A DNA stretch of 64,000 nt from Monarcha castaneiventris obscurior. Its lineage: Eukaryota > Chordata > Aves > Passeriformes > Monarchidae. The notes beneath the pieces are model-generated. The model was not told the origin of the DNA. It worked only from the letters and a program-made list of their open reading frames with translations, and ran no database searches. The position numbers were made by a program, and so were the translations under genes. Each line of letters begins with the position of its first letter. Position 1 is the stretch's first letter. Shown in pieces: positions 50,926 through 62,000 of the stretch. The DNA lies in assembly GCA_026261815.1 (NCBI GenBank), contig JAMPIT010000174.1, positions 1,426,001 through 1,490,000 of the forward strand, written 5' to 3'.

Positions 50926-52161
50926 GCCTTTCCTCAGTTTTCATTGTCATTTTTAGTGGATTGAGGGTATCATTGCATCAGTTTCGCCTGTGTATTTCAC
51001 ATGGCACCAGTCTTTCTTTGCCTTGATCCTTTACAGAGAGGCGTTCTTGCAACCCCTTTGTTATTGCAACCCCTTTTTACTTTAGTTAACAGCTTAGCGT
51101 ATTGTTTAAAATTATGTGTATAGATTGAAATTTGTATTAACTATCATAAATCTTTGTAATTTTTCTTCCATGTAATTTTGAGACTTATTAAAATGTAGAT
51201 GACAGTATTGGTAATGCATCATGCCTAATGTATTTGATTATTACCATGTGCTCTAAAACACAGTAAAATGGTAATCTGAGAAACCAGCATACAAAAAGCA
51301 GACTCACTTCTTATTATATGCATTCCTGAGTAGTCTAAGCATTGCTTAACTAGCTCACATTGGGTACAATGGTTATTCACTTGTGTGAGTCCTTGTTTGT
51401 AATGAAAATAATTGTAAACAAGCTGATTGTTTCCATGGTCAGTATCTTATTTTAAAACACCCTTTTTGTGGAAAATAAGCAAAACCAAAGGGTCAGATTA
51501 ATGCATGGTTCACAAAGGGAATGTGTTATAATTGAGACATGGTCAATTAGGTTATTTTCTCCAGTAATTATTACAGTAATAATCACCTTCATAAATTTGA
51601 CAATGTCTATTTTTAGAGAATAAAGTATAAGAATTCGTTTTTTCAGACAAGCCATATGGGAAAAAAAGCCCCAAACCAGAAGTAATTTGGATCTATTGTG
51701 AATCCGACCAGTCCAACAAAAGAACTTACTCTAGTAGAAATAGGTCTTATGTTCACTGCTGAAAAAACTTTAAAAAATCCTGTTCCTACCTGACTATCAC
51801 AATATGGTAGTAGATCTACTTTTTTTAAATTGCCAAAATGTGAATTAGCATTAGTCTCAATGGGATACTTAAGGTAAACCTGCTAAATCTCTTATGAGTA
51901 TGGCATTCAGCAAGCATTTGGTAATAAAGCAGCTAATTTTCTGTGGACATTTCTTCACTGAATTCTGTAGTTCATTAACCATGATTATGTAAAAGTAAAC
52001 AATAGTTTAAGTTGTGCTCCGCCTTCATGTCATGATTTATACAGCAGATGAGACTTTCTCAGCAAATAAGGATTTCAGGTGAGCTTTGGTTGAAAAGACA
52101 ATCAAATATTGACTTCAGGATTTTGGCTTTGCCTTTTCCTTTGCTCTTGTAATTTCAGTAC

Positions 52162-52344
52162 CTGAGCCTTTGGATGCTGACAGTTTCGTATCACTCCAAG
52201 GGTAATGTGAGTAAACAGTATTGTGTATTTATTTAGTAGAACTAGTCGCCAGACACCAAAAAACATGTGGAAACAATGATCACAAAATCTAGCTTTGTAT
52301 TGCGTGTATCTGAAATGAAATCCAGAATTCCCGATAGGAAGGTT
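52162..52344 (-). other. Weak candidate coding exon, minus strand, unassigned
   Basis: A strong acceptor (GCCTCTTCTTTTGTTTCCAG on minus) ends at 52345 and a CAG-GTACTG donor starts at 52161. The 183 bases between are open for 61 codons in one frame (starts NLPIGNSGFHFRYTQ). A second frame, TFLSGILDFISD..., is open for about 33 codons before a stop, so the frame is ambiguous. No family is recognised. A chance pseudo-exon is likely enough that confidence stays low. Confidence 0.18.
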
Positions 52345-53083
52345 CTGGAAACAAAAGAAGAGGCAAACCAAATATTTTGGTTTTTACCCCTTTTATTTTG
52401 AACACTTTAAGGGGTGATGGGATATTAGGTGAAAAAGCAACTCAGAGATGGAAAATTAAGGAAAGCAAAAGTGATTGGTTGAATGAGATTGCAGTGATTG
52501 CAAAAATAGTGGGGAAATTGAGTGAGGAATTCAGTAACTCATATTGTGTATTGCAAATAAAAAACAGAGAACTAGTGAGTGAAGTGAAAGGACTTTCACC
52601 AAATTGCTGTTTTATGACCACTTGCACCAAAACTAAGTTGTAATTCATTTGGCAATGGAGAGACACACGACTACTTCGTATTTTGTTAGCAAGCCTTAAT
52701 AAAACCACTGAAAAAATTAATCATAAAAGAAAATTACCTTGCCTTGTTCGTGATATATCACATCTGGTCAGCATGTTCTTCATGAGAATCTCCAGTGTTC
52801 TGTACCTCTTCCTTAACTGGAACTTCCAGACCTGTTTTGGCCAGGGTAAAACATTAGAAAATGATCCTACTTTCCAGAAATAACCTTAGCCTTCTAAAGA
52901 CATACAGTCTAGATTAACAGGTAGGCAAATTATTAAAAAATCAAACAAACATGATCCTGTTTTTCAGGTAATGGAAACTGAGCCAAAATCTTACAACTCC
53001 CTAAACAAAAGAATTAAGTAATAAATTGGACTAAAAACTATGTTATCCTTCATGTGAATATCTATTCCCACTTTAATGATTAC

Positions 53084-53186
53084 CCCTTCACTGTAGTCTG
53101 AAAAGTCAGAGTTGAAAAAGGGCAAGATGTTAAGGTCAACATTTCTTCCAGCAGATGAAATATGCATAGCTTGGCTGGCCTTTGCC
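53084..53186 (-). other. Weak candidate coding exon, minus strand, unassigned
   Basis: A near-ideal acceptor (long T/C tract ending CTTCTCTGTATTTGCAG on minus) stops at 53187, and a GGG-GTAATC donor lies at 53083. The 103-base segment is open in two frames, one reading AKASQAMHISSAGRN and one RPAKLCIFHLLEEMLTLTS, so the frame is undetermined. It lies about 0.8 kb upstream, in the transcript sense, of the candidate at 52162-52344, a plausible exon spacing. No homology is recognised. Confidence 0.18.
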
Positions 53187-53642
53187 CTGCAAATACAGAG
53201 AAGTTTAAAAAATGTCAGCATTAAGTATGACAAATACCATTGATTTTTCTTGTTAGATGAACCATCTGCCTTTTTGATGCTAGGATGAATTATGTCTACT
53301 TCTTGTCAGTAGCAGTGGTGGTATTTGTTTTTTTTTTTTTTTCTCTTGAATGCTCAAAAATTGTTCTCATTGAAGGTCTGCATTCCTGGAGCCCTACAGG
53401 TTTCTATAGCCTTGTGGCATGAACAAACCATCTGGCTTTGTTGGTGGTAAAGGTTATTGCCCTCAGTTCCTCATTTTTCTGTCAAAGATTGTTGTCCTCA
53501 GATCTGCCTGCACGCTGCTTGTATGAGCACTCCCATTTTTTCCCAGAAAAAATGAACTATGCTAGCTTACATAGTTTAAAATAATAGTTCTGCTGGGCTG
53601 CCTTATTTTTTGATGAGTGACTTTTGATGAGTGCAACCTTTT

Positions 53643-55510
53643 AGAATCAGCATTGTTTAGGTTGCAGAACACCTTTAAGATCATCAAGTCCAACCATTAA
53701 CCCGGCATTGCTAAGTCTTCCACTAAACCATGTCCCTAAGCACCACATCCATACATCTTTAATATACTTCCAGAGATGGCGACTCAACTATTTCCCTTGG
53801 CAATGTGTTCCAATACTCCCTTTCGCTGAAGAAATTTTTTGTAGTATCCATTCTGAACCTCCCCTGGTGCAACTTCAGGCCATTTCCTCTTGTGCTATCA
53901 CTTGTTTCTTGGGAAAAGAGATGTACCACAACCTTCTTTCAGGTAATTGTAGAGTGTGGTAAGGTCTCCCCTCAGCCTCCTTTTCTTCAGGCTAAACAAC
54001 CCCAGCTTCCTCAGCTGCTCCTCATAAGACTTGTGCTCCAGACCCTTCACAGCTCAATTTTCCTTCTCTGGACACACTCCAGCACCTCAATGTCCTTCTT
54101 GTAGTGGGGAGTCCAGAACTGAACACAGGATTCAATGTGTGGCCTCACCGGTGCCGAGTACAGAGGGCTGATCCCTGCCCTAATCCTGCTGGCCACACTA
54201 TTTCTCATAGAAGCCAGGATTCTGTTCGCGTTTTTGGCCATCTGGGCACACACTGGCTCATGTTCAGACATTGCCAACCAGCACCCCCAGGTCCCTTTCC
54301 ACTGGGAAGCTTTCCAGCCACTCTTCCCCCAGACTGTAGCTCTGCATGGGGTTATTGTGATCGCAGTGGAGGACCTGGCACTTGGCCTTGTTGAGCCTTG
54401 GCCATCAATCCAGCCTGTCCAGATCCCTCTGTAAAGCCTTCCTACTGTTCGGCACATCAACACTCCTGCCCAGCTTGAAGTTGCCTGCAAACTGACTGAG
54501 GGTGTCCTAGATCTCATCCGGACCATCCATTAATATATTAAATGGGACTGGCCCAATACAGATCCCTGGGAATATCATGAGTGACCATCTGCCAGTTGGA
54601 TGTAACTCCATTCTCCAGGCCTGGGTGTTCAACTATTTTTTTACCCAGTGAAGTGTATTCCCTTCTAAGCCATGAGCAGCTAGTTTCTCCAGGAGAATTC
54701 TGTGGGAAATGGTGTCAAAGGCTTTGCTAAATTCCAGGCAGACAACATCTACAGACTTTCACTCATCTGCTAAGCAGGTGAAGTTAGTCAAGCAGGACCT
54801 GCCTTCCTAAACCCATGCTGGCTGGACATGATCTGGTGTCCTGCATGCGCTGTGTGACCATACTCAAGGTGATCTGCTCCATGACCTTCTCTTCCACTGA
54901 GGTCAGGCTGACAGGCCTATAGTTCCATGGATTCTCCTTCAGAAGATCCATTCTTGCAGATGGGTATCACATTTTCTGACCTCCAGTCGCATTGGACCTC
55001 TCCAATGAGCCAGGACTGCTGGTAAATAACAGAAAGTAGATTGGTGAGCACTTGCCAGCTCACTCAATGCCCTGGGATGGATCCCTTTCAGCCCCAGAGA
55101 CTTGTTGGGTCTAAGTGGTATAGCAGGTCATTGGCCATTTACTCTTTTAATATGGAGGCTTCATTCTTCTCTCCATCATTTTTTTCCAGCTCAGGGGCCT
55201 GGGTACCCTCAGAACAGTCTTAAAGTCTGGGGTAAAGAAGGCATTAAGTACCTCAGCGTTTTCCTCATCCTTTGTCACAGTGTTTCCCCCTGTGTCCAAC
55301 AGAGGATGGAGATTCCCCTCAGCCCTCCTTTTGTTGCTGGTGTATTTCTGGAAACATTTTTATTGTCTTTTATAGCAGTGGCCAGTTTAAGTTCTAGCTG
55401 GACTTTGTTCCTTCTGATTTTCTCCCTGCATAACCTCACAATATCCTTGTAGTTAGGCTGAGTTGCCTACTCCTTCTTCCAAAGGCCATAAAATCTCATT
55501 TTTTTTCCTG
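53643..55510 (-). mobile_element. CR1 LINE, long 5'-truncated copy with most of the RT region, minus orientation
   Basis: About 1.9 kb matches CR1 read from its 3' end. The 3' UTR is AGATCATCAAGTCCAACC. The ORF2 C-terminus follows on minus (54047-54526, containing [20 protein letters not shown], typical of CR1). The RT core follows (TTGCCTGCAAACTGACTGAG, antisense of the catalytic block), then TGGTGTCAAAGGCTTTGC and CCCATGCTGGCTGGACATGA. It reaches the region between endonuclease and RT (GCTGAGGTACTTAATGCC and ATGCAGGGAGAAAATCAGAA on minus). The 5' end near 55510 is in the linker, so the endonuclease is lost. Multiple stops and frameshifts abolish the enzyme. It is the longest mobile-element copy in the window. 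Confidence 0.92.
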
Positions 55511-56759
55511 CGTTCCAGTCAAAACCTTCTGTTTAGCAAGATGAATGTTTGCAAAGAGCAAGTCTGTGTATACCTGTGGAAGGAGACAACCACAGGTGTA
55601 CTTTACCCTTCACCCAGAATTTAATTAGCTTGTTTCCTATCGAAAAGTGTTATGTTATAACTTCTGGCTATTTACTTTATCTCTGCAATCATGTTTTGGA
55701 GTATTTCCCTTAAAAAAAGATGCACTGATGCACCTACAGTCTGTGTGATGTACATTTCCATTTTATAATTACTGAGTCAATCAACTGTAACTTGGATAAA
55801 GTATATGGTGTCTTCTGAAGTGTATGGGCTTTATGCATTCAGAACACTACAATGTGATTTATAACACTGAATTACTGTAAATTGCTCAAAATGAGTTTGA
55901 GAGTAAACAGATTGTTTGCTACATCTTATTAGCACAGTGGTCAGTAGTGTCATAACAAAGTAGTCTGGGTGTGTATAATTATGCCACAGTGGATAATGAA
56001 TAGAGCAAAAATAAATGGAGAATTTGATCAAATAAGCACTATATGGAATTCTTTTTCTGAAAGAGTTTCCAGACTGCTGTGAGGCACTAAATTAATCTGC
56101 CATTCTTGGCTTACAGAAATGCACATAATACTCATACTTTCTCACTACTCTGTGAAGTATTGAAGTGGAAAAGTGAATTGAACTGTCACAGTTCTTGGAG
56201 CACTTCTGCATTTGGGACGTGGCAGGGTGTTTAAGCAATCTCACTAAGTCAAGGACTAGGCTACTGCTGGAATTCTCTTTCAATTCTAATTTTCTATTTG
56301 TCTCAGTATTGTAACAGTAATTTTAACCAAACTGTGAGTCAATTATACACTTCCTGTAGACTTCTTGGCTCAGGCATTCTTAATGTTTTCTTTTATGTTC
56401 AAAAGTTATGTTAAACATTATGGAATTTTATCATTTATGAATGCAATTTTTTTTTAAGGAGAAACTCTTTCCTTAAAATAATTAAAATGATCAGAAATTC
56501 TTTCTCTTTTGTCAAATTCTGTCTTTTGAACACCAAATCCTAATCATGCCAATCTTTTGAAATAGAAACTTTTGCCTATCTTTAGTTTTTTTGTCTTAAA
56601 ATATTTTCTTATCTATTTTTGGTGATTTTTCTCAATTTTAGTTCCTGAAGAACTTTTGTAGGCAGAGGTACCCAACACCAGAGTAGTTTCAAAAAATCTC
56701 CTTGATTTCTGTAGAAACTTTTCACAGGTTTTCATACTCAGCAATGTCTGTACAAGTAC

Positions 56760-56928
56760 ATAAGAAGTAGCCAAGAGGCCCTGACACTGAGGTTCTGCTC
56801 CAGCAGTACTGTAGGGTCTTCTTGGATCAAGGGCTGCCTCTGAAACATTGAACTTAATAACAGTTGGTAGCATTGTTTGCTCTGGATTTTTTTCAATGAC
56901 AAGGAGTCCCCTTGTGTTTTCAGCCATC
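56760..56928 (-). other. Weak candidate coding exon, minus strand, unassigned
   Basis: An acceptor-like TTGGAACCCTTTGTCACAG on minus ends at 56929. Two frames stay open after it for at least 60 codons. One reads MAENTRGLLVIEKNPEQ and belongs to a 116-codon stop-free stretch (56613-56963). The other reads WLKTQGDSLSLKKIQSKQ. A GTACTT donor at 56759 is mediocre. No homology is recognised and the frame is ambiguous. Confidence 0.15.
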
Positions 56929-59035
56929 CTGTGACAAAGGGTTCCAAAATGTAACTGTTCCATGTGGAAAAAGACATATCTTTTATTGCATATCTCTTAG
57001 TAATAACAAGTTTGTTTTTCACCAAACCACACATGTATCTAACATCCATGCATTCAGTGCTAAGGGAGCTCAGGGTCAGAATTTGTACGGAAGTTTAAAC
57101 TAACCTTTCTAATGTTTTTTTCTGAGAAGCAGAGTTTGTATCTTTACAGTCTCCTCAGGAGGATTGGGTTATATACCATGTATGCTGGCTCTTATATATC
57201 TAACCTGAAGGTATGAAAACTCACTTTGGTGGGTTTCATGGAGCATTGCCTACACGATTTGGACATGCTCCAATTGGAATCAGAAAAGCTACCAACTGCT
57301 GTTCCATTCACACTTTTCAGACCATTACATCTTCAACTTAGCTTTAAGTTTGGATGCTCTTACTGGTAAAATAGTTTTACAATTTTTTAATTTTTTTTTT
57401 TCCCATGGGCTCTCTGACCACGCTCCTTCATAAGATCACTGCTCACTGACTGTAACATGGTTACAAGGGTAACTATGAGTGGAGGTTTGTGCAGATACAC
57501 AATAGAAAAATTCAGATTCTTAGATTCTTCAATTCTCACTGAACTGAGCTTCTGTGCAAGTGATTCCACATAGCTCTATATACTCCTCATTTTGCTGCCA
57601 CCTTTGAAATCCTGATAGTGGCTGCAAGAACTGAGGCAGCCACCTGTTTTGAGGAATGCTGCCCTGGACTACGCAGAGGGATATATGAGAGTGCTCCAAG
57701 GCTTGCCAGTATGTGCAGTTTCCACTGTGACCCAGGGTTACTAGTGAATAGGTGGAACATGCCCATTGTGTCGGTCCTCTTCCCTTCACTGATACAGAAG
57801 CGATCCTATCAGTGTTTTTTAATCACATGGCCACAACAAACAGAGGTTACATCATGTGCACAGACATCCTTCTTTCTGCTAGCCCCTAAAAGCAGGAGAG
57901 GCAAGTAAGCAAACAGAAATTTTCTTTGTACCTTACTATTCACTAAAAGACCTGAAGTGGGGATGCAGTGGGAAATCTAATTTAGCCAGCTGAATGTAAT
58001 TCACCTCTCAGCAATACCTTTTAGGATCACCTGAATTCACTAGATGAAGGTAGTTTTAAGAGCATCAATGTTCTCCAGGAACAAACCTCGATTCTGGTAA
58101 AATCTCAGTGATTTTTTTATTAATTTCTGTTTAAAATGCCACTGAAAATTTAGATACAGCATATGTAGATTTTCCGAAATAATTCTGAACCATGTGCCTG
58201 GGTAGTCCCATTTAGGAAAACAGAGATACTCATATGATAATCTGAAGTGCCTTCCTCTTTAGACTGGTATTTTGATGTACTTAGGAGTCTTTTTATGGGT
58301 TATGTTAGCAATCCTCTTTGATAATTTGAGAATATTAGTTTTTACTATTGCTGAATGTAAGATTTTCCTTCTTAAAGGGTTACTAGGGTTGCTTCAGTTT
58401 GGCACTTTGCTGAGACTGCTAGAAATAAACTTGCAATTATTTTGTCTGCTCTAGAGTTTGACTTGAAGGAATTATAACAAAGAGGTTCAATTTTTTTTTC
58501 ACTGAACAATTTTGTTTAATAATCTTTTGCCATTTTTATAATATAGCGTGGTATAATTGATGTTTACAATTTTGTCAAGAAGACAAAATATTTTTCTAAT
58601 GCATTTATTATGTATTTTAATAACTAGGCAATAGTAGCTGTAGAGCTCAATTAGTATGCTCAGATGCAATCTTAATGACTGTAACTTCCTGTAGTACCTG
58701 CGGTGCCTGTGTTGCCCTGCAAGCGGAAGTTTTATAAGTGCTCGAACTCTTTTAATACAGATTTTATTGAAGCAATTAAAGTCAGGTTATGTTTATTTTT
58801 TAAGGTAATTTTTTAAGTGAACAGATGATTTGTGGTCAGGTATGATAGTGACAAAAGGGTGAACAATTAAAGATTTTGTCACTTGTGAATTAAAATATGT
58901 TTGTAAGTGATATTGTGGTTGCACACAGATCAAATCCAAAACAAAGACATGCCCAGACCTTGCTCATCTCATGCAATCACGATGGGTTGATGTGTATAGG
59001 CTCCTAAATGAACATTTCCAAATAGTAAGGGGGCC

Positions 59036-59058
59036 GGGGGGGGGGGGGGGGGGGGGGG
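59036..59058 (+). repeat. Poly(G) homopolymer, G23
   Basis: Twenty-three consecutive G residues follow AAGGGGGCC and are followed by AGAAACAGAG. Such tracts form quadruplexes, mutate in length readily and are often misassembled or under-covered. The proline-rich peptide encoded opposite is an artefact of the tract. Confidence 0.97.
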
Positions 59059-62000
59059 AGAAACAGAGACCTTTTTTTATCTACCTCTAAAAGAAAGTAT
59101 AAAAGAACCGTCAAACAACAGACACTTGTCTGATAGGGACATTTATTAAATATGATAAAGGTTTTGGGATTTGTTTGGATGCTTGATTTGGAATGGATGC
59201 ATTTCTTTCTCAAGTAGACTGTGAGCCCATGCCTGCAGTCTTTTAAGAAGTGCATTTTTAGTAACTAGAACAAAACATAAGAGCAAGTGCTTGAAGAGCA
59301 AAGAGAAGTTGTTTGCTTTTTTTATAAACAGCTCTTTGAGATCATCTGTCTATATCGGTTCAATAACCCTCTGTCCTTTTTTTCAGCTGTAGTCAGGTGT
59401 GCTACCATCATCCACTCTGTAGATGTGAAAGGACTCAGGGTTGTGATTCTTTTCCACACTTTCCTTTACACACTTTGGGAGTGGCACGCTAATAGTGTAC
59501 TTGTGAATAATAATGTACTGTGAATAATTAGATGCAGATAGTTAAATAACCTTTTGCTCTCTGCTGATATGTGAATACAGTAATCAAACACATGATGATC
59601 CTCCTTCTGCACACATGGACACAATTAGAAGAGTATCAGAGCAAGAATATTTGTTGTTTGAATATGAAGGGAGTCACATGGCTACTTTGCACCAAAGTAA
59701 AACAATAAAATATAACATCTTAAGGTGTATGCATAGTGATTATAATGTGATAATAATGTGTAAGGCAGAAATGTGGCTGTATTGTGCTTGTAATGACAGT
59801 GTGAATAGTATGGTATGTAGGAAGAACCAAATGATTCATGACCCATATAAATGTGTATGAAAGATCATTGCTAGTCTTGCATTGGATTCTATGAAGCATT
59901 TTTACTCAGCTCTGGATCCACAAGGGTTTAGTATATGCAAAATAGCTTGGGCTGCATTTAAGTCTCCCATGTCAGAGGACCAGACTGTGTTTTGAAATGA
60001 CATTTGGGTCTACTTAAAAATAACAGTAACTGCAAACTACAAGAATTAGCTCTAACAAAGTTCCTTGCATCAGCCAAGATGAATTATCCCATCCCTGTAT
60101 GTTATGTGATTAAAAAAGAGAGGCTTATCTTCATGAACACAAAGGAGCCCAGAGGAACTACAATGTTGTCAAATTTTGCTAAACAGTTCTAAATGAATTG
60201 TTAGAAAAAGTTTGCTACACAGGGAACAATGCAGGACATCATCTAGGGCAAGGATGTACAGGACTGTTGTTGAAGGTGCTTTGGAGTTTCCATGCAACAG
60301 CCAGGGACTGTGGGCACTGAATAGCTTTTGATCCTATAAATGACTCCCAGATGCCAGTGAAACTATGTAAAATCTATCTACCTAATGTTTCAAGGAGACG
60401 GTCTATCATGTTCTCCACTTTCAGTCTGATAAGAGTTGAATAATATCACTGATTCCTGTTATATGCCTGCCAAGAACCATCTCACAACAGGTCTTGTTAG
60501 GTGAGATAATTCATTGATATAGAAAAAGTACCATAGACTTTTATAGTGCAATAGACTTCTTTGGGGTGACAGATGCTGTAAATACAAATCAGTATTGTTA
60601 ATTGCAGTGCAAATTTTTCTGTTCCTGTCCATGAATCACTTTGGTGTTGCTCTTGGGGTATGTGTGTGGATGTGGGTATTGTGTGTGTGTTTTGGGGGCT
60701 GCAGTGAGGAGAGAGAGACAGATGGAGAAAGAGAGAAGGGAAATTGCTTTTCTTAAGAGATCTGAGACTATCTGCTGTACAGAAAATATGTCTGCAGCTG
60801 GTGAAAGGTACATTTGCTAAATAAATTATATAATTCTCTTTTCTACAAGGTTTTCAGCAGGGGAGAATGGTTTTAGTATTTGGTGACTGGTTTTAGAATA
60901 ATGTTGAGAGGCTGTAATCTTGTAGAAAATACAGCTACTTTGAATGGACAGACATGTGGAATAAATGGCTTATAGATAATCCCCTGTGAATAGACATGGC
61001 ATGTCTAAGGCTGGTTATGGATCTGCTCTGTTAATTGGTGAGAATGAAGTTGAGTTCTCCAAGAATAAATCAGAGCTGTCAAACAGTATCTAAAATGATA
61101 GTCATTTCCTGGTTGGCACAGATAATAATGCTAATGGTTTTCAGTGGAATCTTTGTACAAAAGATACTACATTTCTCTATTATTTTATCTTCTAGTAATG
61201 TCCTTATTTTCTTTTCACTGGTTACAGTCTTAAAAGATGCACACTATTAACCCTCAGCTATTCACAACAGAATCCACTAGTCAGCTATAAATAAAGCAGT
61301 GGACTGCTTTTTCTGGACTGGTTTGTTTGTCAACAATTGAAGAACACGTATTTTGAAGTGAAGTTAAGCTGAGCCCATTTAGGATGCTCTTCTCAGCTCT
61401 TCTTGAAGGCTGTTTTCCTAAGATATTTCTTCCTTTTTTGGAGATGAGTTTTGAAGGCCTCTGGCCTGCAGGATGCAGCAAGTGTATCTCACATCTTCTT
61501 AAAGTCCTGCGAATGATGGGACATTTATTTCCAAGGCTAGGTCACCACATCTAAAATAAGTTAGAACAGATTCCTGTTGACATGGCACAAAATCATATAT
61601 TGAGTGAAGCATAAACTCCACAGAAACACATAGAAAAGTGTAAGTGAGCTTATGCTTTGCTCAGGATTCCTGCAGATATAAAACTTTCAATTTTATTATG
61701 TCTGTGTTACTCATTATTAAAACTTCAGGTTCTGTTTTCCTTACTCCACAGTGTTTCACTAGCATGGTATTTTCTAACATGAACTCTTCAGAGTCCTCAA
61801 ATTTGTTTCTTGATTTGATTATTTTGCACTTTTGCATACATTGTGAATAGAAAATTGAGTCTATTGACTGCAATCCTGGGTAGACGATCAGGAAAAACTC
61901 AGAAAGATTGAGAAGAAATTTGTCATGGATTTCAATTTCAATTAGGACTTGCCATCCTAAAACTTTACAGACTTTTCCAAATACTTTTTTTGGTTTTTTT

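Larger units (their letters stand above)
50926..53640. other. Anonymous AT-rich sequence between two CR1 copies
   Basis: No repeat is recognised. Two splice-bounded minus-strand candidates, listed separately, lie at 52162-52344 and 53084-53186. Confidence 0.4.

Noticed and set aside
54047..54526. 159-codon minus frame as a host gene
   Set aside because: It is the C-terminal part of a decayed CR1 ORF2, not a host protein.
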